The notes under the pieces are model-generated. The model worked only from the letters and a program-made list of their open reading frames with translations. It was not told where the DNA came from and did no database searches. A DNA stretch of 64,000 bases from Xenorhabdus kozodoii (GTDB lineage: Bacteria > Pseudomonadota > Gammaproteobacteria > Enterobacterales > Enterobacteriaceae), in NCBI RefSeq assembly GCF_002632875.1, contig NZ_NJCX01000014.1:1-64000 (forward strand), read 5' to 3'. Shown piece after piece: positions 19,083-27,700 of the stretch. Position 1 is the first letter of the stretch. The number at the start of each line of letters is the position of its first letter. Position numbers and translations under genes: made by a program.

Positions 19083-20054
19083 TCATTGGTCTGGTTGTAC
19101 GTTCTCAGGACGTTCCGCTGGATGCGTCTCCTGATGCACTTTCTTTAAGTGTCCGATAGCCACACGGGTATAAATTTGCGTGGTTTCCAGCCGTTCATGC
19201 CCCAGTATCGCCTGGATGTGCCGGGTGTCGGCACCGTTGTCCAGCATTTGGGTCGCCATCGAATGGCGGAACAGGTGGCAGGCACCGGGTTTGTCGAGCT
19301 GCGCCTGTTCACGGATAACGTGCCCGACGATATGGCTTAAGTAATCACTCGACAGCCCGCATCCCCGGTCTGAAAGAAACAGGTAACCACTGTCACGGCG
19401 CGCGGCCAAGCGGGGGCGAACCTCCGCCAGATACCGGGTGAGCCAGTCCAGCGCCCGTGTCCCGATGGGCACCACCCGGTCTTTCAACCCCTTGCCCTGA
19501 CGCACACAGAGCACCCCGCGCCCGTGGTCAATGTCACCCATACGCAGGTTAGCGAGTTCCATCCGGCGTATCCCACTGCTCCAGAGCACTTCGAGCATCA
19601 CCCGGTTGCGAAAGCCGTGCAGCGTCCCGCAGTCCAGGCTGCCGAGCACCTGCCCGATTTCATCGACATTCATCACCTGGGCGGGCAGCCGTTTTTCTTT
19701 TTTCGGCAGCACAAGCCGTTCCGCCGGATTGTATAAAATCTGGTGACGGTGCAGCAACGAGCGGAACCACAGCCGCAGGGCGTTGAGCCGCTCACGCTGG
19801 CCGCTGTTGCAGTAAGGCTGCCCGTCGGCCTTGCGGTAAGCGCGAAGATAACGCTGCCAGCTTTCCAGCAACGGCAGTGAGACCTGCGGGGCGGTGTGGA
19901 TAGCCCGCTGTTCGCACCAGTCCACGAACGGCACTAAGTAGGCCTGATAAGACCGCCGGGTTTTCAGACTCTTACCCTGTGCCGTCAGGGTGTCCAGCCA
20001 GCCGTCCAGTTGCTGGCGTAAGGTCATTACCGTGAAGTCATGCGCGTTTAGCAT
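19083..20054 (-). CDS. Xer-like tyrosine recombinase/integrase
   Basis: This 323-residue protein has an N-terminal SAM-like core-binding domain (about residues 12-110; KSLKTRRSYQAYLVPFVDW) and a C-terminal catalytic domain. Catalytic residues are visible: Arg in SSGIRRMELANLR, Lys in VRQGKGLKDR, His and Arg in CHLFRHSMATQML, His in ILGHERLETTQ, and the nucleophile Tyr in QIYTRVAIGHL. The overall form is that of XerC/XerD and small integrases rather than phage P4-type integrases. It is followed by the 14-6-14 inverted repeat and preceded on the same strand by the primase-like gene, so the two probably form one mobile module. Confidence 0.9.
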   Translation of the reverse strand: MLNAHDFTVMTLRQQLDGWLDTLTAQGKSLKTRRSYQAYLVPFVDWCEQRAIHTAPQVSLPLLESWQRYLRAYRKADGQPYCNSGQRERLNALRLWFRSLLHRHQILYNPAERLVLPKKEKRLPAQVMNVDEIGQVLGSLDCGTLHGFRNRVMLEVLWSSGIRRMELANLRMGDIDHGRGVLCVRQGKGLKDRVVPIGTRALDWLTRYLAEVRPRLAARRDSGYLFLSDRGCGLSSDYLSHIVGHVIREQAQLDKPGACHLFRHSMATQMLDNGADTRHIQAILGHERLETTQIYTRVAIGHLKKVHQETHPAERPENVQPDQ

Positions 20055-20153
20055 CAGTCAGCTCCTGGTATTTTTTACGTGAAAGCGAAGCGGTAACAGT
20101 ACGGTGTGATGTTATTTTCTGAGGTTGCTGGAACTGTGATTTTTCGTTTAACC

Positions 20154-20271
20154 AGACTTGCGGGCATCAATCCCTGTCTGACTGCGGCTTTAGGGCGGTT
20201 TTGGCTACCCAGACTTGGCCCCGACTTAGGGCAGACTTGATATAGACTTGCGTCAGCTCTGCCCAGACTTG
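20154..20271. repeat. Five iteron-like AGACTTG repeats
   Basis: AGACTTG occurs at 20154, 20211, 20233, 20244 and 20265, all in the same orientation. The shared longer form is CCAGACTTGCG. Spacings are 57, 22, 11 and 21 bases, mostly multiples of about one helical turn. They occupy the gap between the primase-like gene and the integrase gene. Such phased repeats resemble replication-initiator iterons or integrase arm-type sites. Confidence 0.55.
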
Positions 20272-20277
20272 CGATCA

Positions 20278-22989
20278 TCATACCGGCACGATCAGGCCGC
20301 TTAAGTGGGCGCTGTCGCCGTCACCGTCCCACAGCAGTTCGTATTGCAGCAGATGCCCGCGACTGCCACCGTGAACAAGCAGATATTCCATGTCACTAAG
20401 CCGTTGGCAATGCAGCTTAAGCTGGCTGTCGCTCCAGTTCGTGTAAGCCCGGATATCTCGCCGGGTAAAGCGCACTTCCCGCACTGTTTGCTGCCCGGCC
20501 ACGGCCATTTCCTGTGCCATCTGTTGGATGAGCAGCAACAGCTTGCGCGTCTGCGGCGGCATCTCGTCCAGCGTCCGGCCTAAGATTTCGTGCGCGAGCT
20601 GATTGGCGAGCCGGATATCGTTTTTCGTGACTTCGATATATTCCAGTGTGTTCCCGCGATGTTCGGCGGTTTTGATGTCCCGCTGGTACTGATGCAACAG
20701 GGCAATGCTCTGAATAAGCGTCAGGTATTTCATATGGTCACGGCGGGTACGGGTCTTGTCTGACAGGAACGTCAACTGGCTGGCATAGGGATTAACCACA
20801 TTCAGCGGTTTCAGCAGCCGCTGGGCGTTCTGGTGAAGCGCAATGAGATAGTCCCGCTCGTTCTCAGCCAGCAAGCCTTCGAGTGTCTGCTTCTGGCGCT
20901 GCACCGCATGGATCGCTTCGGTCTGTTCGCGGGATTCGTTGACGGTCAGCACCAGACAACGATTTAACAGCTCTTCATCCACATCGATAGCGGTTGTGGT
21001 GAGCATCAGCATTACCGGGCCTTTCACCGTGTAGCTTTTGGTGACCAGCGTGCCGGTCGTCTCATCCTTGCCCGTGCTCGCCATCGTCAGCTCGCCGTCT
21101 GACTGCAACAGCTTGAGCGCATAGGCAGCCTGCCGCACCCCCTCTTCTTCGGCAATGGCGAGGATTTTATGCTGGAGATGGGTTTCCCCCAGATAGAACA
21201 GGCTCTGGCCTGTCATGGCGCTGTACTGGATGCGCTCTTCTGGCGGGATCAGGTTCAGCACCGCCTCCATCAGGCTGCTCTTGCCCGCGGCGCTGCTGCT
21301 CTGGATCAGGACAGCTAAGGGTTTGGGCAGTTTACGGCTCACTGCCGCCAGATAGCCTGCCAGCAGATTGGTGCTTTCGCCGACCACGCCACAGGCAGCT
21401 AAATCAGCGGTAATACGGCTGATCAGTTGGGGATCTTGCAACAACGCCAGCGCCGCCTCCCGTTCTGCCTCGCTCAGTTCAGGCGCCGCCGCTACCGGGT
21501 TTTCCCCCTGCTGTAGCCACTGTTCGGCTGCCAGTAACACCTGCCCCAGCGAACGCCGCAGTTCCCCGTCTGCCAGCCCCAGTTCGGTAGCAGCCAGCCT
21601 GGCATAACTGTTCCGGCTGCGGGCACTCATCAGATCAACCCCATCAGCGAACAACACCCCGCTCTGCCTGTCCAGCACCTGCGCATTGAGTTTCATGGCA
21701 GCGGCGCCGGCTTTGACTGCCCCCATGCCCCGCAGGCACCATTGCAGTGTACCGACCGATATCAGCAGCTCGCCATGGTCGCCGGATTCACAGACAACCC
21801 CCGGTGTGGTGTTGGGTGTGGGGTCAGCCACTAAAGCCGAAGCGGGTTCGGGAGCCGGAACGGGATCAGCCGTCTGGCGCTCAAGGGCCACCATGCCCAC
21901 CGCTTTCTGCATCGGTACTGCACTTTCAAGCAACAGAGCAAAGGCGCTTTCCGGCTCAGCGACCTGACACAGATAACCGTTGGCATCCATCTCCGGCGGG
22001 AACACCACGCGCAACGGCGTGATGCCTTTGGCAACCAGCGCGGCCGCCAGTTTTACCGCCGCCTCATTGCCTGCGCTGTCATTGTCGAACGCGATCAGCA
22101 CCTGCTTAATGCCGTACTGTTCAAAGGCCTGCCAGTGATCTGCCGTGACCCCGTTCACGCCATAAGCCGCCGTGACATGACGCTGCCCGGCGACCCAGAA
22201 CGACAGCGCATCAATCAGCGATTCACACAGGATCAGGCTTTTCGACGCCATCAGCGCCGCCGTATTCCAGACGCCGCCATGCGCCCCCGGCAGATACAGA
22301 TGCAACGGGGTGCCCGCCCGCAGGCGATCCGTGATTTTGCGGCCGTACATTTCCTGCACCTGCCCCTCAAGACCGATCACCGGAATGACCAGCGAGCCGC
22401 TGAAGTGCTCATGCCCGCTTTCACGTAACAACCCGGCCACCTGAAGCTGGGCGCGGATCTCCGCCCCGGCTTTCAGTTGCCGGGCGGGCAGGCGATAGCC
22501 CAATGTGCGGTTGGCAAAGCCCAGCTTAAACCGGGCGACTAATTCAGGATGGTTAAGCCGCCGCTTGGTCAGATAGGCCTGCGCTTCCGGGGCATTCAGC
22601 AGCGTATGGTGATAAAACGCAACCACCCGTGACAGCAGCGCCTGTTGCCCGGCGACATCGCTAATCAGTTCTGACGAGGCAACCAGCGGCTCAACCGCCG
22701 GATTGCTGCCCAGCAGGGCGCGTAACCGTTCGCAGGCATGACGCAGGCTTAAATTCTCCGTCTTCATCACCCAGTCCAGCACCGACCCGCCCGCATCGCA
22801 GCCAAAACAGTGATAGAGATTTTTGGCGGGCGTAATGACCATCGAGGGCGTTTTCTCCTCATGGAACGGGCACAGCACGGTCATGTCTTTGCCGCGTTTA
22901 AAGAGCTGCCGCCCCTGCTGCTCAATAACGGCCACTAAGGAGACGGCGGATTTCAGGTGCTGTAATTCTGCTTCGGGGATGCGAGCCAT
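20278..22989 (-). CDS. CHC2 zinc-finger / Toprim primase-helicase-like protein of a mobile module
   Basis: This 903-residue protein has three recognisable parts. Residues 36-70 hold a DnaG-type zinc finger (C40, H43, C61, C64; VLCPFHEEKTPSM and YHCFGCDAGGS). Residues about 240-330 hold a Toprim domain (LILCESLIDALSFW, then VLIAFDNDSAGNEAA with the DxD-like acidic pair). Residues about 530-680 hold a P-loop ATPase-like segment (IQSSSAAGKSSLMEAV, later DVDEELLNRCLVL). The C-terminal 200 residues resemble winged-helix DNA-binding sequence. It would prime and unwind DNA for element replication. It lies upstream of the integrase on the same strand and divergent from an XRE regulator. I do not know a named element with this exact set. 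Confidence 0.8.
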   Translation of the reverse strand: MARIPEAELQHLKSAVSLVAVIEQQGRQLFKRGKDMTVLCPFHEEKTPSMVITPAKNLYHCFGCDAGGSVLDWVMKTENLSLRHACERLRALLGSNPAVEPLVASSELISDVAGQQALLSRVVAFYHHTLLNAPEAQAYLTKRRLNHPELVARFKLGFANRTLGYRLPARQLKAGAEIRAQLQVAGLLRESGHEHFSGSLVIPVIGLEGQVQEMYGRKITDRLRAGTPLHLYLPGAHGGVWNTAALMASKSLILCESLIDALSFWVAGQRHVTAAYGVNGVTADHWQAFEQYGIKQVLIAFDNDSAGNEAAVKLAAALVAKGITPLRVVFPPEMDANGYLCQVAEPESAFALLLESAVPMQKAVGMVALERQTADPVPAPEPASALVADPTPNTTPGVVCESGDHGELLISVGTLQWCLRGMGAVKAGAAAMKLNAQVLDRQSGVLFADGVDLMSARSRNSYARLAATELGLADGELRRSLGQVLLAAEQWLQQGENPVAAAPELSEAEREAALALLQDPQLISRITADLAACGVVGESTNLLAGYLAAVSRKLPKPLAVLIQSSSAAGKSSLMEAVLNLIPPEERIQYSAMTGQSLFYLGETHLQHKILAIAEEEGVRQAAYALKLLQSDGELTMASTGKDETTGTLVTKSYTVKGPVMLMLTTTAIDVDEELLNRCLVLTVNESREQTEAIHAVQRQKQTLEGLLAENERDYLIALHQNAQRLLKPLNVVNPYASQLTFLSDKTRTRRDHMKYLTLIQSIALLHQYQRDIKTAEHRGNTLEYIEVTKNDIRLANQLAHEILGRTLDEMPPQTRKLLLLIQQMAQEMAVAGQQTVREVRFTRRDIRAYTNWSDSQLKLHCQRLSDMEYLLVHGGSRGHLLQYELLWDGDGDSAHLSGLIVPV

Positions 22990-23038
22990 AAAGTGACCTT
23001 CCTAAAATTGCGTCAAGATTCCATTGCTCTTTTATTTA

Positions 23039-23054
23039 GTATCCGATAGGATAC
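23039..23054. promoter_or_regulatory. Palindromic operator candidate between primase-like gene and XRE gene
   Basis: GTATCCGATAGGATAC is a 6-4-6 palindrome midway in the 97-bp divergent gap. A symmetrical site here is what an autoregulating XRE repressor would bind, controlling both its own gene and the primase-like gene. Confidence 0.5.
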
Positions 23055-23086
23055 CGATATAAAGCAAGCACTTTTTGGGGGATAGA

Positions 23087-23461
23087 ATGAAGGCAAATTT
23101 CTCTGACTGGTTTAATTCAATGAGTATTGCTAACAGACTCATCGCCCTGCGCAAGCAAAAAGGCTTATCACAACAGGCATTAGCAGATGCTATCGGTATT
23201 CATGTCACACAGGTCAAGCGTTATGAGGGCGGGATTTCGTTACCGTCTCTGGAAGCCGTTAAGAAGATAGCGCAGACGCTGCGAGTGACAACAGATTCAC
23301 TGATATTTGAAGATGATGAGCTACAACCTGATAGCGATTTAGCTCTACAGTTTCAGGCTATCAGCAATATGCAGCCAGAACAGCGGCAGGTCATAAAGGA
23401 AGTGCTGGAAGGGATGATCATTAAATATGAAGCTGAACGCTGGTCTTCCAAGATGAAGTAA
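23087..23461 (+). CDS. XRE-family repressor
   Basis: This 124-residue protein has an N-terminal Cro/CI helix-turn-helix (RLIALRKQKGLSQQALADAI followed by HVTQVKRYEGG; residues about 14-70) and a short helical C-terminus. The ATG at 23087 has GGGGGA just upstream; an in-frame TTG at 23075 is a poorer choice. It is divergent from the primase-like gene and likely controls the module. It is small, with no visible peptidase or inducer-binding domain. Confidence 0.85.
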   Translation: MKANFSDWFNSMSIANRLIALRKQKGLSQQALADAIGIHVTQVKRYEGGISLPSLEAVKKIAQTLRVTTDSLIFEDDELQPDSDLALQFQAISNMQPEQRQVIKEVLEGMIIKYEAERWSSKMK

Positions 23462-23537
23462 AAACGATTAACGCAACGTATTCGGGCGGGCACCCGAACA
23501 CGCTGCTCACCACAAGCAACTAATTAGGAGTTGAATG

Positions 23538-23858
23538 ATGGCTAAGGCGCATTCTAAGCAAAACCGTGCAGTAAATAAAGCTACGAAAACAGAACGTTAT
23601 TACACCGTGGGATACGTGCCGCAAAACGGCAGGCCGAACCCCCGACCCGCGATAAATTTAACGGGAAGATGGCTTAAAGCGGCGGGGTTTGAGATTGGCG
23701 GTACACTCACCGTCAAAATTATGGATGGCTGCATTGTGCTCATTCCTGATAGTGATGGCACCCGCGCCATCCGGCAACAATACGAGCGCCAGCAAGACCA
23801 GCTCAGTGAGATTAAGCTCAGGATGCGGGAGTTGCTTGGGGATTATCAGGCAGGATAA
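23538..23858 (+). CDS. symE: SymE-family type I toxin
   Basis: This 106-residue basic protein is the only intact SymE of its subfamily in the window. After a lysine-rich start (MAKAHSKQNRAVNKATKTER) comes YYTVGYVPQNGRPNPRPAIN, then the AbrB-like core LTGRWLKAAGFEIGGTLTVK and IMDGCIVLIPD, and a helical tail QQDQLSEIKLRMREL. E. coli SymE is an SOS-induced RNA-cleaving toxin held down by the antisense RNA SymR. AGGAG places the start at 23538 or the adjacent ATG 23535. An antisense RNA over the 5' end is expected but cannot be shown by eye. Confidence 0.85.
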   Translation: MAKAHSKQNRAVNKATKTERYYTVGYVPQNGRPNPRPAINLTGRWLKAAGFEIGGTLTVKIMDGCIVLIPDSDGTRAIRQQYERQQDQLSEIKLRMRELLGDYQAG

Positions 23859-23862
23859 TGAC

Positions 23863-23899
23863 AAAAAGCCGGAAGATCGCAAGGGTCTTCCGGCTTTTT
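23863..23899 (+). terminator. Strong intrinsic terminator after symE
   Basis: AAAAAGCCGGAAGA (23863-23876) and TCTTCCGGCTTTTT (23886-23899) form a 14-bp perfect stem with a 9-base loop and a T-rich 3' arm, right after the symE stop. The matching A-run on the left arm makes it potentially bidirectional. Confidence 0.9.
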
Positions 23900-23924
23900 C
23901 ATGATGATATTGCTTCTATACCAA

Positions 23925-24101
23925 CTATTGTTTTAATACCATTGGATTAAAAACGACTATTTTTTTATCCTTAGTAACACCACATGGCATAAAACCTTTT
24001 TTAAATATGGAGAATATTTCTTCTAATTTAGAACTCTCATTGAAAGAAAATAAATGTCCGGTAATATACGTCCACCAGACATTTACAATACAGTTATAAT
24101 T
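23925..24101 (-). pseudogene. C-terminal remnant of an AT-rich gene (possible immunity gene)
   Basis: A minus-strand frame of 58 codons ends at a TAG (23925) and is bounded upstream by a stop at 24102-24104. It reads VNVWWTYITGHLFSFNESSK, a FKKGFMPCGV stretch and KIVVFNPMVLKQ. It has no start codon, but composition and codon use are those of a real protein. Its place directly downstream of the Rhs immunity gene suggests the tail of an older immunity gene. I do not recognise the family. Confidence 0.45.
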
Positions 24102-24120
24102 TATGCAAATTAATTACTAA

Positions 24121-24747
24121 TTAAAAACCATCCCAAGCATCGTATTTATAATTATCATCTATGATTTCAAATTCAACTCCCTTTAAATTAAGTGATTCAA
24201 ATTTTTCCTTGAATACATTTGAGCAAACTGGTTTTGATAATTCTTGGCAAAAAAATAAATGCTTAGATATATCTTCTTTAATATGGAATTTGTCTATTTT
24301 TTCATAATAAATTTTATCTAGCCCTTTATCCTCAGGAGTATCCAATTTATCAGTGTATATATCTCTAGAAATAGAAAATATAGATTTTTCAGGATCTAAT
24401 ATAGATATATAATCAGAAAGAAAAAAAAGAAAATATTGTTTTTTGGGTGTTTTATTTCTGTATAACTGAATCGTAACTGGTACAGTTATGCAGTTTATTT
24501 TTAGTTCTTTACATAAATTCAATATATCTAATGAAACCAAACGGTCTTTGACGAAAAAATCTCCATCTAACTGATTGGATTTAATTTTTATATTATATTT
24601 ATCAGCTAATTCTTCTAAGGATGGTGGTTTTTTATAAATATCATAAGATGGTAATTCAGGATTCCATTCTTTATCCATGAAATAAGGTATTCCTACTCCA
24701 TCTGGAGAATATTTAACAATGAAAAAATCATTTTCAGTATGAGTCAT
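24121..24747 (-). CDS. Immunity protein for the Rhs effector (Imm11/Imm43-like)
   Basis: This 208-residue AT-rich protein overlaps the end of rhs by four bases (ATGA). The C-terminal part, SNVFKEKFESLNLKGVEFEI followed by DDNYKYDAWDGF, resembles the imm11/DUF1629-type immunity proteins, which end in a FKEAFE...GVEF motif. It should neutralise the AHH-type nuclease tip in the cytoplasm and protect the producer and its siblings. The pairing is inferred from overlap; the family call is tentative. Confidence 0.7.
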   Translation of the reverse strand: MTHTENDFFIVKYSPDGVGIPYFMDKEWNPELPSYDIYKKPPSLEELADKYNIKIKSNQLDGDFFVKDRLVSLDILNLCKELKINCITVPVTIQLYRNKTPKKQYFLFFLSDYISILDPEKSIFSISRDIYTDKLDTPEDKGLDKIYYEKIDKFHIKEDISKHLFFCQELSKPVCSNVFKEKFESLNLKGVEFEIIDDNYKYDAWDGF

Positions 24748-27700
24748 ATTAATCTCCCAGTATTTGGATCAACTTTAAATAAACCATTTTCTAAACCGTT
24801 TCTAGCCCAGTCTTGAATCTTTTTAACACCTAATGCTAACTGAATATCGCTTAACTTATTAGCGTTTTCTGCGAGCTTAATAAGTTTTTCTTCAACTTGA
24901 GCTGTGTATTTATTATGATTAGACCAGTGGCCTGGTATCCCAATCTTATCAGCTAAGTCCTTTGTACCTGGTAAAAATATTCCATTAGATGCACCATCCC
25001 CGTTCCAACCAATCTTTTTAAGACGATCAAATACAACCCCGTATTCTTTATTTTTAATTAGTTCTTCAGGAATAAGATGATGATTAGCCATACCATCACG
25101 CGCTCTTGCTCCCATATTTCTGCCCAAAACACAACTAGATAATCCAAGTGGGTCAATCCAAGACATTGGATTATGCACATAAGCATAATGATTAACGCCT
25201 CCGCGTAAGCCAATAGGATCAGGCGTCAGATAGCAACTGGCCACCGGCGAAAAATACCTGTGCCGATTATAGACCAGCCCGCTCTCTTCATCGAGAAATT
25301 GGCCTGCGAACTTGAGCCCCGGATTCAGTTCCGCATTTTCACCCAGCACCCCCAGACGCAGGCCGTACAGGCTGTGCGGTGGCTGGCGCCAGACCCGGTG
25401 GCCGGCTTCATCAAACAACGCCAGCGGCTCCCCCGTCGGGGCGCACACCGCGTACTGCGTCTGGATTTTCCCGGCCAGCAGTTCACCGCGGTTTTCCGGG
25501 TCGGGGGTGAAAAACTGCACCTGCTGCGCCAGCAACTGCCAGCCGTCAAACACCAGATGCCGGACACAGTGCAACCGGTTATGCCGGTACTCGCGGATTT
25601 CCGCCGGCATATCGCCATCCCACAGGTAAGTGGTACGCTCGCCTGACTGTTCACACACTTTTTCGGTGCGCCGACCGAAGGCATCGTAGCGATAGTCCCA
25701 CTGCTGGCCGCCCGGCGTCTGCACGCCGATAAGCTGGTTCTGGCTGTTCCAGCGGAACTTGGTCAGTTGGGCGCGATGCCCTTCCTGCCAGAGTTGCATG
25801 GCCGTCATCCGACCGCCCGCATCGTATTCGAATAAATGCTGGCCGAGCTGCCTTAACCGGTGCCCCTTCTGGTACAGCCGTTCCCCGTCTATCTCATTGA
25901 GGCCGTCAAAGCGGCGGGCGGGGTAACCGGAGGCATCGTACTGGTAATGCTCCCGCAACCGTTCGCCATCACTGACCGAGGTCACCTGCCCGTTGCCGTT
26001 GACCACATAGCGCAGCCCCTGCCGCTCGTCGTTGGCCGCCACCAGATTGAGCGCCGCATCGTAACGGTATTCCCGGTCCAGCCCCGCCAGCGTGGGTTGC
26101 GGGATATCCGCCACTTCATGCGCCGCAAAAAACTCGGTGTTGCGCCCGGCACGCTGCGCGGTCAGTTGCCCCATCAGGGTGTGCGTTTGGCGCAGGATGA
26201 AACCCTTATCCGACTGGCGGTGCCATTCCTGCCCGTCGTCATCCCGCGCCAGGCTGAGGGTAGCCCCGCCATCGAGGCTGAGCCGTTTAAGCTCGCCCAC
26301 CTTGTTGGTTTGTGTGCTCGCCTGCCAGCCACTGCCCGCCGGGGTAACGAGAGTACGCCCCACCGTCGCACTGTCGGGGTAATCCCGCCGGAGTTCGCCG
26401 TGCGCCTGCGTTTCTTTCACCAGACGGTCGTTGTCATCGTATTCAAAGGTCAGGGGCGCGCTGTCGGGTGCCGTCACGGCCAGCAACCGGCCGAGGATAT
26501 CGTATTGGTAGGTTGTCGTGCCTTCCGGCGTGTGCATCGCCGTCAGCCGGCCGGCCGCATCGTACTCATAGCGGGTGAGCTGATTTAGCGCGTCGCGTTT
26601 TTCAATGCAGTGGCCGTTGCCGTCATAGGCATAATGCCACTGGGTGCCGGCATAATCGGTTTCCGTGATGACCCGCCCGTCCGCATCCAGCGTGTAACGG
26701 TAGCTTTCGCCCTGCGGGTTGATGACGGCCAATAATTGCAAATGGTCGGGGTCGTAACGGTATTGCCAGCGATGCCCTTCCCCGTCCACCCGCGCCACCG
26801 GCAGGTCAAACGGCCCGTATTCGATATGCCATTGCACCCCGCGCGCATCCGTCCATTCGGTCAGGTTACCGTGCCGGTCATGGCGAAAACGCTCCAGGCT
26901 GTTGTTCGGGCGATCACTCAACGAAACCCGGTGGTGGCGATCGTATTCCCACCGCCACAGCGCCCCGCCCCCCGACGCCAGCCGTTGCAACCGGTCCTGG
27001 CTGTCGTAGCCCAGCCGCAGGCTGCGCTTCTCCTCATCAAACAGGCGGGTCAGCCGCTGCTGCGAGTCATATTCCCAGGTCCGTTTGTGCCCCTCATCGT
27101 CCTCGGCGGCGATCACCAACCCAAATTCATTGCGGGTCAGCGTGGTTTTACGGCCATCCGGCGCGATAAAGCATTCGGCATGGCCCCGGTCGTCATACTG
27201 CTGCCACCCGACACGCCCCAGCGGATCGGCCAGGCTGACCAGCCGATCTTCCTCATCATAGTGGTATTGCCATGTCGCGCCGGCCGCATCGGTAAAGGCG
27301 CTGACCAGCCCGGTATCCGCCAGATAATCCTGCGTCAGGCTTTGGCCTTCCGGCAATATCTGACGGCGCAGGTTGCCCCCGTCATCGTATTCATAGCGGG
27401 TAATATGCCCGCACGGGGTTTCGACCTGCGTCACCTGCTGCCGGTCATTGTAATGCCAGGTGGTGGTATGGCCCTGCGGGGTCGTCGAGCGGGTGATACC
27501 CGGCGCATAAGTCAGTTGCACCGGGTAAAACCCGCCACTGCCCACGCTGTGGATGCAACGCCCCTGCGCGTCATAGATATAGTCCACCGCGGTCTGGTCA
27601 CCGTCCGACCAGCGGCTAATCAGCCCCTGCGCATTGTATTCATAGAACAGGTGGAAGTGCTGGGTGCTGTCCGCCTCCGCCAGCGCGCCATTGTCGTGAT

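Noticed and set aside
20154-20271. AGACTTG array considered as CRISPR
   Set aside because: Repeats are only 7-11 bases and spacers are irregular and too short; no cas genes nearby.
20075-20281. 68-codon minus-strand frame between the integrase and primase-like genes
   Set aside because: It is made largely of the translated AGACTTG repeats and overlaps the repeat array; no family features.
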